Assembly (NCBI GenBank): GCA_964017155.1
Contig: OZ024861.1
Coordinates: 23,644,713-23,708,712, forward strand
DNA: 64,000 nucleotides
Direction of reading: 5' to 3'
DNA from: Oasisia sp. SBJ-2009
Taxonomy: Eukaryota > Annelida > Polychaeta > Sabellida > Siboglinidae
This document shows positions 49,101-50,613 of this stretch, piece after piece (within the stretch, counting starts at the first letter, position 1; every line of letters starts with the position of its first letter). The notes beneath the pieces were generated by a model that saw only the letters and a list, made by a program, of their open reading frames with translations, did not search any database and was not told the origin of the DNA. The translations under genes and the position numbers were made by a program.

Positions 49101-50613
49101 GGGATCTACACAGTAGTTCCCTTTGAGAGGGTACAAGGGAAGGGGATCTACACAGTAGTTCCCTTTGAGAGGGTACAAGGGAAGGGCATCTACACAGTAG
49201 TTCCCTTTGAGAGGGTACAAGGGAAGGGGATCTACACAGTAGTTCCCTTTGAGAGGGTACAAGGGAAGGGGATCTACACAGTAGTTCCCTTTGAGAGGGT
49301 ACAAGGGAAGGGCATCTACACAGTAGTTCCCTTTGAGAGGGTACAAGGGAAGGGCATCTACACAGTAGTTCCCTTTGAGAGGGTACAAGGGAAGGGCATC
49401 TACACAGTAGTTCCCTTTGAGAGGGTACAAGGGAAGGGGATCTACACAGTAGTTCCCTTTGAGAGGGTACAAGGGAAGGGGATCTACACAGTAGTTCCCT
49501 TTGAGAGGGTACAAGGGAAGGGGATCTACACAGTAGTTCCCTTTGAGAGGGTACAAGGGAAGGGGATCTACACAGTAGTTCCCTTTGAGAGGGTACAAGG
49601 GAAGGGCATCTACACAGTAGTTCCCATTGAGAGGGTACAAGGGAAGGGGGATCTACACAGTGGTTCCCTTTGAGAGGGTACGAGGGAAGGGGATCTACAC
49701 AGTAGTTCCCATTGAGAGGGTACAAGGGAAGGGGATCTACACAGTAGTTCCCATTGAGAGGGTACAAGGGAAGGGGGATCTACACAGTGGTTCACATTCC
49801 CAAACGTTTACCACTTAGCAATTTTTAAGTTTACGGAAACTACCCTAATTTGTATATAATGATTATTTTCATTGTATAAATAAAACAAAATAATGCACAT
49901 TTGCTTGAGCATCTCTAGATATAATGTTGAACACTTTTTCAAAACCTACTACGTAAATTTTGGGGCAAAATAATCATTCCTCCTTCCTAGTGCCAATGTC
50001 TCTTGTTATCTTCTGTGTTGATTATCTTCCTTAAAACTCTAGTCTCTGATTTACCAATTGGTGATATATTTCTTTTAAAAAAAACACTAACCAATTACCA
50101 GGTTGGCCGTTGCATTTCAAGATATTTAATTACTAGTTTACATATAATTTTCTCTGCCACCTAGTGGAGAAAACAAGAAAATGTAGTGTGGTTAGTCACT
50201 CTCCCTATGGCAATACCATAGATGGTATTTACAGTGGAACCAGTGTAAATGTAATGCTGACAGCCTCAGCTCATCACTCCACAGGTTGATGAAAGCTAGT
50301 TAGAAATAATTTAAACAGTTGTCAGATATTTTATTAAAGTTGATGCTTTTAAAAGAATTTCTAATAAGTAAAAATGCTTTAAAATCAATTTTATTACATA
50401 ACGTTCTTCAATTTCACAACATCAAAGCAAGCTCGATTACAATCAGATTACACTATAAACAGAGGAACCGAACGCCTCTGTTTAGATTAAATACTAATCA
50501 TAAATTTAAAAAGCAACTTACCGCAGGAGATGTGAGTCTTTCTTTGGGGTCCAGGGGTTATCATCGCCACGGTAACCTTTTTTCCAGAGGGGGGCACACA
50601 ACTTGTTGCCCAT
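1..50613 (-). CDS. sif: still life / TIAM-family Rac guanine nucleotide exchange factor, 22 coding exons, 3' end outside window
   Basis: Span of the gene; exons are listed separately. The family loads GTP onto Rac at the membrane to remodel actin; in flies it acts at synaptic terminals and in vertebrates at cell junctions and neurites. Hand-spliced exons join in frame at every junction and give about 1398 residues: MGNK start, WH1-like module about 30-132, disordered linker about 150-595, PH about 598-715, coiled-coil/Ex about 720-850, RBD about 895-975, PDZ about 985-1075, DH from about 1190 to the window edge. Diagnostic strings are [53 protein letters not shown] and [15 protein letters not shown]. 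Similarity was judged from memory of the family, without alignment. The WH1-like start favours the still life form. The second PH domain and stop lie left of base 1. No frameshift or stop was found in any exon. Confidence 0.95.
86..780. repeat. degenerate 18-22 bp tandem array filling intron 21
   Basis: Units of the type CATCTAACACACTGCAGT, with variants such as CATCTATCACACCACAGT and CATAATCTAACACATTACAG; the 530-660 part is a cleaner run of ACATTACAGTCATAATCT. The array occupies practically the whole 718-base intron between exons 21 and 22. On the sense strand each unit ends in GTGTGTTAG or GTGTGATAG, resembling the exon 22 acceptor GTGTGTTGTAG. Open frames across it are periodicity artefacts. 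Confidence 0.9.
797..973 (-). CDS. sif: sif exon 21 (DH domain, CR3)
   Basis: Residues 1314-1372. Frame [81 protein letters not shown] is conserved region 3, the most diagnostic DH string, with the Lys and Arg that contact Rac. Acceptor GTGCTTACAG, donor CTATCAG|GTGGGG. Confidence 0.97.
1230..1420. repeat. TA-rich then CA microsatellite
   Basis: About 125 bases of TA/TATG repeat followed by about 65 bases of CA repeat, in intron 20. The rest of 1000-2050 holds no coding match. Confidence 0.95.
2057..2165 (-). CDS. sif: sif exon 20 (DH domain)
   Basis: Residues 1278-1313. Frame [20 protein letters not shown], then [16 protein letters not shown], nearly the TIAM1 segment. Acceptor CTTTACAG, donor AATCCTG|GTCAGTG (GTCAGT is slightly weak), phase 1. 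Confidence 0.96.
2166..3555. other. intron 19, unremarkable AT-rich sequence
   Basis: About 1.4 kb with no coding match, long repeat or mobile element that I can identify; A-rich runs only. Confidence 0.6.
3565..3727. repeat. CA-rich microsatellite
   Basis: Interrupted CACACC/CATACA sequence turning into a pure CA run near 3670-3725, in intron 19. The frames over it encode only poly-His/Thr or Cys/Val and are not genes. Confidence 0.95.
4150..4508 (-). mobile_element. TTAA-flanked MITE, copy 1 (inverted relative to the others)
   Basis: About 355 bases bounded by TTAA on both sides (TTTTAAATCACT... and CCCTTTAAG). The ends carry inverted GGTGCCGGCTCC and GGAGCTGGCCCC. Internal blocks shared with the other copies include AACACAAGTTGGCAGGC and AACATCAAAGGGTATT (here as reverse complements). 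Contains no coding sequence. The TTAA target is typical of piggyBac or Kolobok derivatives. Confidence 0.85.
4508..4750. repeat. degenerate direct repeat of about 60-65 bases
   Basis: TTAAGTTCTACACCATG recurs at about 4505 and 4572, with weaker copies at about 4630 (TTAATTCTATACCAT) and 4697 (TCAAGTTCAACACA), each followed by TTGATCGA-like sequence. Abuts the right end of the MITE. Confidence 0.6.
4751..5389. other. intron 19, no feature seen
   Basis: Intronic sequence between the degenerate repeat and exon 19; no coding match or repeat identified. Confidence 0.5.
5390..5584 (-). CDS. sif: sif exon 19 (DH domain)
   Basis: Residues 1213-1277, 195 bases, phase 0/0. Frame [55 protein letters not shown] and [10 protein letters not shown]. 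Continues CR1 ([13 protein letters not shown]) and follows the TIAM1 DH helices. Acceptor CTCATTGTAG, donor TTCAGG|GTAAGT. Degenerate copies of the acceptor/exon boundary continue into the upstream intron. Confidence 0.96.
5560..5760. repeat. degenerate ~22 bp array continuous with the exon 19 acceptor
   Basis: On the sense strand the intron reads copies of TCTCATTGCATGATCTCAAC followed by TG. The real junction CTCATTGTAG|GACCTCAACTG fits as another copy in which TGCATGAT is TGTAGGAC. About 6-8 degenerate units are visible. The exon start (GACCTCAACTGCCTCAT) is matched by GATCTCAACTGCCTCAC in the intron. Confidence 0.75.
5761..6235. other. intron 18, no feature seen
   Basis: AT-rich intron with no recognised element. 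Confidence 0.5.
6236..6775 (+). mobile_element. unclassified element end with three hairpins
   Basis: A more GC-rich block containing a perfect 14-bp inverted repeat CCACCCCTATACCC/GGGTATAGGGGTGG (6337-6370, 6-base loop), a 13-bp inverted repeat TTGTGTCACATGA/TCATGTGACACAA (6659-6690), and GAAGGCTGT-GAGAG-ACAGCCGAA followed by AATAATAAAGAAAAAA. The last hairpin plus A-rich tail resembles the 3' end of a non-LTR or Penelope-like retroelement, but no coding part is present, so the class is open. Confidence 0.45.
6960..7552. repeat. 27-bp tandem array, about 22 copies
   Basis: Unit GCGTAGTGACAGTACCCTAA plus GAAATGT, nearly perfect, with some 26-base units lacking GC and a few GTCAGT variants. 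The period is a multiple of three, so several frames stay open (RSDSTLRNV and others); these are not genes. Lies in intron 18. Confidence 0.97.
7760..7960. repeat. (GACC)n tetranucleotide, about 50 copies, uninterrupted
   Basis: About 200 bases of perfect GACC/GGTC in intron 18, beginning about 26 bases past the exon 18 donor. The low interruption rate suggests recent expansion or active homogenisation. Confidence 0.98.
7987..8145 (-). CDS. sif: sif exon 18 (start of DH/RhoGEF domain)
   Basis: Residues 1160-1212. Frame [18 protein letters not shown], then [20 protein letters not shown] and [20 protein letters not shown] is conserved region 1 of the DH domain, including the Glu of ETER that contacts Rac switch I in the family. 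Acceptor TGTGTTTCAG, donor GTGAAG|GTACGG, phase 0/0. The GACC/GGTC tetranucleotide array begins about 26 bases beyond the donor. Confidence 0.96.
8146..9590. other. intron 17, no feature seen
   Basis: About 1.4 kb of intron with no coding match; small open frames here have no family signature. Confidence 0.5.
9600..10115. repeat. 17-bp degenerate tandem array, about 28 copies
   Basis: Unit GGTAATACAGTCACCTT, with CTTG/CTCG/CTCA alternatives; the right end is increasingly diverged, including an A-rich interruption near 10015. Intron 17. Confidence 0.95.
10245..10950. repeat. 32-bp tandem array, about 22 copies
   Basis: Unit built of CATCTACCCTCC, A/C TTCACCCAAC and ACCACATGA. A-to-C variants (CCATTC, CCACTC, CCCTTC) alternate in blocks, indicating higher-order duplication. 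Intron 17. Confidence 0.97.
10951..13265. other. intron 17, mixed sequence
   Basis: Besides the X-box-like motifs, a small 15-bp repeat (TGTGAGACAGAATCA, 4-5 copies, about 12870-12945). No coding match. Confidence 0.5.
11177..11225. promoter_or_regulatory. pair of RFX X-box-like palindromes
   Basis: GTCACCATGGCAAC at 11177-11190 and ATTGCCATGGTAAC at 11212-11225 fit the RFX X-box dyad (GTYNCCATGGNAAC type), spaced 35 bases start to start in intron 17. A third, ATTGCCATGGCAAC, lies at 12400-12413. Motif-level evidence only. Confidence 0.4.
13268..13530. repeat. degenerate AAAGATGNATTTT repeat
   Basis: About 15 diverged units of AAAGATGTATTTTAAAGATG type in intron 17, just past the exon 17 donor. 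Confidence 0.8.
13624..13718 (-). CDS. sif: sif exon 17 (linker between PDZ and DH)
   Basis: Residues 1128-1159. Frame [18 protein letters not shown] followed by [14 protein letters not shown]. Acceptor GATGTTTTTCAG, donor TTGCAG|GTACGC. Acidic and Ser-rich, like the PDZ-DH linker of TIAM1. Confidence 0.88.
13957..14292 (+). mobile_element. TTAA-flanked MITE, copy 2
   Basis: Bounded by TTAA at 13957 and 14289. Left end AGGGAGGGTGCCGGCTCG, right end GGAGCTGGCACCCTTGC, which are inverted copies. About 330 bases with the same internal blocks as the other three copies; no coding sequence. Ends about 50 bases from the exon 16 donor. Confidence 0.88.
14343..14609 (-). CDS. sif: sif exon 16 (PDZ second half and linker)
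   Basis: Residues 1039-1127. Frame [39 protein letters not shown], then a linker with [30 protein letters not shown] is a hallmark PDZ string. Acceptor TTGCTCTAG, donor AACATTG|GTGAGT. On the plus strand a LINE remnant starts only about 35 bases upstream of the acceptor. Confidence 0.95.
14644..15490 (+). pseudogene. 5'-truncated LINE remnant (reverse transcriptase end and C-terminal part)
   Basis: Antisense to sif, inside intron 15. Three frames are needed to read it, so it is broken. Recognisable parts: [18 protein letters not shown] (the FADD active-site box), [48 protein letters not shown], and the C-terminal [12 protein letters not shown]...[19 protein letters not shown]. These are typical of non-LTR retrotransposons widespread in invertebrates. 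The 3' end is followed by a short GAAGAAGAAGAAG tail. Clade not determined. Confidence 0.88.
15541..15860 (+). pseudogene. second LINE C-terminal remnant, frameshifted
   Basis: [15 protein letters not shown], then in successive frames [17 protein letters not shown] and [17 protein letters not shown]. This order (a GH box, a GRPK-TWR-like basic motif, then [15 protein letters not shown]) is the closing segment of many invertebrate LINEs. It lies directly after the first remnant in the same orientation but its sequence is different, so it is probably a separate insertion. Confidence 0.75.
16178..16358 (-). CDS. sif: sif exon 15 (PDZ domain, first half)
   Basis: Residues 979-1038. Frame [20 protein letters not shown], then [20 protein letters not shown] and [23 protein letters not shown] is the likely carboxylate-binding loop and [11 protein letters not shown] matches the family's VKETGLASKKG; PDZ binds C-termini such as syndecan or neurexin in TIAM1. 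The acidic loop [15 protein letters not shown] stretch is longer than in TIAM1. Acceptor CTGTTGCAG, donor CAAAG|GTGACC, phase 1. Confidence 0.94.
16400..17285. other. intron 14, includes a short duplicated AT-rich block
   Basis: TTTAGTTAGTGTTATTTA and GTAGTTATAGTAG occur twice (about 16770-16815 and 16838-16870), an old direct duplication. Otherwise nothing seen. Confidence 0.5.
17291..17571 (+). mobile_element. tRNA-derived SINE, copy A
   Basis: Head with an A box (GTGGCTCATGGGTAGAGC) and a B box (GGTTTGAATCC), then a body shared with copy B (GTCTTCGCG, GCTTCCCAGAGAAGC, AAAGCGCTTTGAA) and a short T-rich tail. Intron 14, opposite strand to sif. The tRNA-like part is a pol III promoter remnant, not a tRNA gene. 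Confidence 0.88.
17650..18225. other. intron 14, possible small DNA element end
   Basis: TACAGTGAAACCTGCATCAG at about 17922 looks like the terminus of a widespread invertebrate DNA element, but no matching opposite end was found. Otherwise nothing seen. Confidence 0.3.
18228..18566. repeat. 23-bp array made of the exon 14 donor junction, about 14 copies
   Basis: Sense-strand unit GCAGAGTGAGGTAGGTTCAA plus CTG. The unit is the last 10 bases of exon 14 (GCAGAGTGAG), the 5' splice site (GTAGGT) and 7 intronic bases. The terminal unit is the functional exon end. Variation is mainly GTAGGTTC versus GTAGGGTC. Confidence 0.95.
18558..18852 (-). CDS. sif: sif exon 14 (Ras-binding domain)
   Basis: Residues 880-978. 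Frame [20 protein letters not shown], then [40 protein letters not shown] and [18 protein letters not shown]. The ubiquitin-like RBD receives input from Ras in TIAM proteins. Acceptor CTGTGCAG, donor AGTGAG|GTAGGT. The last 10 exonic bases and the donor recur about 14 times in the adjoining 23-bp array. Confidence 0.93.
19030..19735. repeat. 20-21 bp degenerate array CAGATACACCCCCTACC
   Basis: About 34 units of CAGATACACCCCCTACC with CCTCC, ATCC or AACTCT endings. The right half has a two-unit higher-order pattern (…CCATCCCCAGATAC, then CCAACTCTAGATAC…). Intron 13. Confidence 0.95.
19872..20092 (-). CDS. sif: sif exon 13 (end of Ex region, linker to RBD)
   Basis: Residues 807-879. Frame [36 protein letters not shown], then a basic stretch [29 protein letters not shown] matches the TIAM1 GRLGIFSVSSFHA segment. 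Acceptor TTATCTTTCAG, donor CACAAG|GTACGG, phase 2. Confidence 0.95.
20294..20636 (+). mobile_element. TTAA-flanked MITE, copy 3
   Basis: Left flank GTTTAAAG then GGGCCAGCTCC; right end GGAGCTGACACCGTCACTTC (the right TTAA is mutated to TCAA). Internal blocks match the other copies. It ends 27 bases from the exon 12 donor. Confidence 0.82.
20663..20845 (-). CDS. sif: sif exon 12 (coiled-coil / Ex domain)
   Basis: Residues 746-806. Frame [20 protein letters not shown], then [18 protein letters not shown] and [18 protein letters not shown], close to the TIAM1 CC-Ex string (KMKKMGEMQ, FRCYLASLQG). This region binds partners such as polarity and scaffold proteins in vertebrates. Acceptor TGTGTTGTAG, donor CCCAAG|GTACAGG. 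A MITE ends only about 27 bases past the donor. Confidence 0.96.
20862..21060. repeat. degenerate GACACATGACACAT array at the exon 12 acceptor
   Basis: Units of about 9-10 bases (GACACATGA, GACACGTGA, GACACTTGA) begin about 20 bases upstream of the exon 12 acceptor and fade by about 21060. A short CA-rich microsatellite follows at 21210-21272. Confidence 0.85.
21415..22840. repeat. 20-bp array made of the exon 11 donor junction, about 70 copies
   Basis: Sense-strand unit TTGACCTGGTGGGTGTCATG, where TTGACCTG equals the last 8 bases of exon 11 and GTGGGTGT is its 5' splice site and first intronic bases. Units vary mostly at positions 17-19 (TCATG, TCTTG, TCGTG) and there is a diverged patch at about 22735-22775. 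The array fills most of intron 11. Open frames over it ([14 protein letters not shown] type) are artefacts. Confidence 0.97.
22831..22974 (-). CDS. sif: sif exon 11 (PH C-terminal helix and start of coiled coil)
   Basis: Residues 698-745. Frame [18 protein letters not shown], then [20 protein letters not shown] and [15 protein letters not shown] holds the invariant tryptophan of the PH C-terminal helix; the rest begins the coiled coil of the CC-Ex region. Acceptor ATATTGTAG, donor GACCTG|GTGGGTGT, phase 0. The final 8 exonic bases plus the donor are the unit of the adjacent 20-bp array, so this is the first of about 70 near-copies of the junction. Confidence 0.96.
23267..23364 (-). CDS. sif: sif exon 10 (first PH domain, middle)
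   Basis: Residues 665-697. Frame [18 protein letters not shown] followed by [15 protein letters not shown], nearly the TIAM1 string ending in GDAFLFQ. Acceptor TTGATTTCAG, donor CTTTCAG|GTGCGTG. Phase 1 in, 0 out. Confidence 0.96.
23708..24039 (+). mobile_element. TTAA-flanked MITE, copy 4
   Basis: TTTAAAG on the left and CACTTTAAG on the right; GGTGCCACCTCGTC at the left end, the right inverted repeat partly decayed (GACTCCCTCACTTTAA). Internal blocks AACATCAAAGGGTATTG and AACACAAACTGGCAGGC match the others. Intron 9, ending about 110 bases from the exon 9 donor. Confidence 0.82.
24150..24346 (-). CDS. sif: sif exon 9 (first PH domain, N-terminal strands)
   Basis: Residues 599-664. Frame [47 protein letters not shown] and [27 protein letters not shown] and [10 protein letters not shown] are the beta-strand signatures of the TIAM N-terminal PH domain, which binds phosphoinositides and with the CC-Ex region anchors the protein at the plasma membrane. 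Acceptor CATCTTCAG-type, donor AGTCGAG|GTATTG. Confidence 0.96.
24730..24851 (-). CDS. sif: sif exon 8 (linker into first PH domain)
   Basis: Residues 559-598. Frame [20 protein letters not shown], then [20 protein letters not shown]. The acidic-serine run and SAAVRKAG immediately before GWLSVKNW of the next exon match the TIAM/still life lead-in to the first PH domain. The donor GCTGG|GTAGGT gives phase 2, matching the single base (A) at the start of exon 9. Confidence 0.92.
24860..25380. other. intron 7, no feature seen
   Basis: No coding match or repeat identified. Confidence 0.5.
25385..25490 (-). mobile_element. possible LINE 3' tail
   Basis: On the minus strand, ATTTCAATCTGTATTGATTG, then CCCAGAGAATGAAATAAACC and (ATT)n, the kind of short 3' end left by CR1/L2-like LINEs. 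No coding part; weak call. Sequence from here to 25760 is very A/T-rich. Confidence 0.35.
25978..26081 (-). CDS. sif: sif exon 7 (linker)
   Basis: Residues 524-558. Acceptor TTTTCCTCCAG; frame [18 protein letters not shown] followed by [17 protein letters not shown]. Donor TCAGAT|GTAAGT. Phase 1 in, phase 0 out. A CA-rich array starts about 50 bases upstream of the acceptor. No domain is recognised; support is splice sites and phase. Confidence 0.85.
26128..26572. repeat. CA/CACG/CACT mixed microsatellite
   Basis: About 445 bases of CA repeat interrupted by CACT, CACG, CACC and CAAACG blocks, in intron 6. Long open frames (poly-His/Thr and poly-Cys/Val) are artefacts. Confidence 0.97.
26700..26785 (+). 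mobile_element. possible LINE 3' tail with (ATTC)n
   Basis: GTGTACGATTCAAAAAATAA followed by ATATTCATTCATTCATTCATTC, ending about 30 bases before the exon 6 donor. Resembles the short tandem tail of CR1/L2/Rex-type LINEs; no coding part. Confidence 0.35.
26813..27854 (-). CDS. sif: sif exon 6 (large disordered linker exon)
   Basis: Residues 177-523, 1042 bases. The start is set by acceptor TTGTTACAG|AGAGTGAGAGC, the only nearby AG giving the required phase 0, and opens [20 protein letters not shown]. The remainder is rich in Ser, Pro, Gly, His and Gln, with short conserved-looking pieces such as [17 protein letters not shown] and [19 protein letters not shown], consistent with the long linker before the first PH domain. 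The open frame continues upstream of the acceptor, but that part looks intronic and no in-phase upstream acceptor was found. Donor CCACCTG|GTGAGT, phase 1. It is more GC-rich than its surroundings, as expected for coding sequence here. Confidence 0.92.
28033..28221. repeat. TA microsatellite with TATG interruptions
   Basis: About 190 bases in intron 5; could form cruciform structure. Frames over it encode Ile/Tyr repeats only. Confidence 0.97.
28225..29440. other. intron 5, no feature seen
   Basis: AT-rich intron without recognisable element. Confidence 0.5.
29442..29510 (-). CDS. sif: sif exon 5 (Ser/Thr-rich linker exon)
   Basis: Residues 154-176, a 69-base phase 0/0 exon reading [16 protein letters not shown] and LSISPPK. 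The [15 protein letters not shown] segment resembles the Ser-rich stretch after the WH1-like module in still life (RKASSSYSLKL type). Acceptor GTTGCTACCAG, donor CCCAAG|GTTGGT. A degenerate repeat abuts the acceptor. Confidence 0.8.
29512..29720. repeat. degenerate repeat abutting the exon 5 acceptor
   Basis: CACAGCACAGGTTAGTAGGTTAGC-type units (GTTAGTAGGTTAGCA at about 29533 and 29660; CATCACATGTTAGCACGC-like blocks between) run from the acceptor CTACCAG into intron 4. About 6 diverged units of variable length. Confidence 0.65.
29725..30420. other. intron 4 between two arrays
   Basis: No coding match. 30260-30420 contains loose GGTGTCCCAA/GTGGACATCCAG repeats that may be a diverged array edge. 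Confidence 0.4.
30425..35335. repeat. 34-36 bp tandem array, about 143 copies, 4.9 kb
   Basis: Plus-strand unit GACTCTAGACTGTAGAGA, then CGGGAGACACTGGTGA, with variants AGGGG/CGGGA/CAGGA, TGGTG/TGATG and an AG insertion (36 bases). Each unit has a TCTAGA site and a small hairpin CTCTA-GACTG-TAGAG. On the sif sense strand each unit reads GTGTCTCCCGTCTCTACAG, a pyrimidine-rich acceptor-like motif. A rare TCTATACTG variant occurs at about 32388 and 33369, inside matching variant strings, indicating duplication of a block of about 980 bases. Intron 4. Confidence 0.97.
35401..35463 (-). CDS. sif: sif exon 4 (short linker exon)
   Basis: Residues 133-153, a 63-base phase 0/0 exon reading [12 protein letters not shown] and ASLRESFHK. 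Acceptor TGTGTTCACAG, donor CACAAG|GTTCGCC (GTTCGC is a weak donor). The exon is symmetric, so skipping would keep the frame. The 4.9-kb 34-bp array begins about 65 bases downstream in the intron. Support is frame compatibility plus GC-rich coding character; I do not recognise a motif. Confidence 0.75.
35464..35800. other. intron 3, no feature seen
   Basis: AT-rich intronic sequence up to the SINE copy. Confidence 0.5.
35806..36050 (-). mobile_element. tRNA-derived SINE, copy C
   Basis: On the minus strand: GTAGTGCAGTGGATGGAGG (A-box region, decayed), CTCGACTAAGAGAACCCGGG and TTTGAACCCTGG (B box), then GGGCAAGTTTTTTCACTC, ACCTGGCTACAGACAGTGG and GCTTCCCACAGAAG, as in copy B. Same strand as sif, intron 3. 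Confidence 0.85.
36055..37590. other. intron 3, no feature seen
   Basis: About 1.5 kb; a loose run of TGATATCACCC-like words near 36050-36180, otherwise nothing recognised. Confidence 0.5.
37592..37713 (-). CDS. sif: sif exon 3 (WH1/EVH1-like module, second half)
   Basis: Residues 92-132. Acceptor TCTGGACAG; the frame reads [35 protein letters not shown] and M. WGLNF and ARRFRECC are typical closing segments of this WH1-like fold in still life proteins. Donor ATG|GTAAGTTG, phase 0. An 18-bp inverted repeat lies about 170 bases upstream at 37885-37933. Confidence 0.93.
37885..37933. repeat. GC-rich 18-bp inverted repeat
   Basis: TGTGCGGCCGCGCGTGAC and GTCACGCGTGGCCGCACA, one mismatch, 13-base loop; an outer ATGCA/TGCAT pair extends it. 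It stands out as a GC-rich palindrome in AT-rich intron 2, about 170 bases upstream of exon 3. Could be a MITE core or a regulatory dyad. Confidence 0.8.
37940..39690. other. intron 2, no feature seen
   Basis: About 1.75 kb of AT-rich intron with no coding match. Confidence 0.5.
39702..40327. repeat. CA microsatellite with CAGA and CG interruptions
   Basis: About 625 bases in intron 2 ending about 40 bases from the exon 2 donor; GT-rich on the sense strand. Open frames of up to 300 codons over it are artefacts. Confidence 0.97.
40369..40550 (-). CDS. sif: sif exon 2 (WH1/EVH1-like module, first half)
   Basis: Residues 31-91. The acceptor TTTGTAG precedes ACTGTGGGCG, whose first base completes Arg31; the frame then reads [33 protein letters not shown] and [20 protein letters not shown]. 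This matches the still life N-terminal WH1-like region closely. The donor CCAACCAG|GTAAGTG leaves phase 1. A GT-rich array of about 600 bp on the sense strand starts some 40 bases into the following intron. Confidence 0.93.
40620..40900. repeat. diverged direct repeat of about 85 bases
   Basis: TTTATATAATTTACATAC-like blocks recur near 40715, 40790 and 40858, separated by CATCTTAAAA. AT-rich, intron 1. Confidence 0.5.
40903..40978 (+). mobile_element. SINE 3' fragment
   Basis: GCACTATATAAAAACTTAAT followed by (ATT)n and T-rich sequence resembles the end of the SINE family here (GCGCTATATAAGAACTTG then T-rich). Confidence 0.5.
40980..43130. other. intron 1, no gene seen
   Basis: About 2.1 kb. 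A short C-rich CACCCACCCACCCACCCTC tract at about 42165-42190 is the only distinct feature (G-rich on the sense strand). Confidence 0.5.
43140..43195. repeat. TA microsatellite
   Basis: About 27 TA units in intron 1. Confidence 0.97.
43200..43999. other. intron 1, no feature seen
   Basis: No coding match or repeat identified. Confidence 0.5.
44001..44249. mobile_element. MITE with perfect 16-bp terminal inverted repeats
   Basis: CCAGATAGCATGCAAA at 44001 and TTTGCATGCTATCTGG ending at 44249 are perfect inverted copies (17 with the outer C/G). The interior holds AACGTTA/TTAACGTTAGATTAA palindromic words and no coding sequence. Intron 1; superfamily not assigned. Confidence 0.85.
44843..45165 (+). 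pseudogene. LINE C-terminal fragment
   Basis: One open frame reads [40 protein letters not shown] and [13 protein letters not shown], then [14 protein letters not shown] sequence to a stop. The RWYGHxxRSSGLAK...GRQ-KRWEDNI-EWTGL order is the well-known C-terminal end of a non-LTR retrotransposon family of invertebrates. No reverse transcriptase part remains. Antisense to sif in intron 1, about 290 bases from the 42-bp array. Confidence 0.88.
45455..49795. repeat. 42-bp tandem array, about 103 copies, 4.3 kb
   Basis: Plus-strand unit GGGGATCTACACAGTAGTTC, CCTTTGAGAGGGTACAAGGG, AA. Variable sites: GGGGATC/GGGCATC, CCTTTGAG/CCATTGAG, ACAAGG/ACGAGG. The left half mixes CTTT and CATT units; 47.9-49.6 kb is almost all CTTT. 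An extra-G junction (GGGGGATC...GTGGTTCC) occurs at about 47797, 49650 and 49772, which suggests block duplication. The period is divisible by three, so up to 1412 open codons arise in several frames on both strands; these are not proteins. TTCCCTTTG and CAAGGGAA can pair as a hairpin. Intron 1 of sif. Confidence 0.97.
49800..50520. other. intron 1 proximal part, no feature seen
   Basis: No coding match. This is the first 700 bases of intron 1 on the sense strand. Confidence 0.5.
50522..50613 (-). CDS. sif: sif exon 1 (first coding exon, N-terminal myristoylation-type start)
   Basis: Residues 1-30 plus two bases of codon 31. The ATG at 50613 has a strong context (AAG before, G after) and opens [14 protein letters not shown], followed by [13 protein letters not shown]. 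Gly2 makes this a plausible N-myristoylation site, as in still life and TIAM1, placing the protein at membranes. The donor is CTCCTGCG|GTAAGT at 50522/50521. Just upstream a short upstream frame (ATGGCAGC...TAG) lies in the leader, and a pyrimidine-rich CTACAG near 50661 could be the acceptor for a 5'UTR exon. The true transcription start is not visible. Confidence 0.9.

Noticed and set aside
45402..49767. Open frames of 631-1412 codons on both strands ([20 protein letters not shown] type and [14 protein letters not shown] type)
   Set aside because: They exist only because the 42-bp repeat unit is divisible by three and lacks stops. Several frames on both strands are equally open, and there are no start context, introns or domains. 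The sequence is in sif intron 1.
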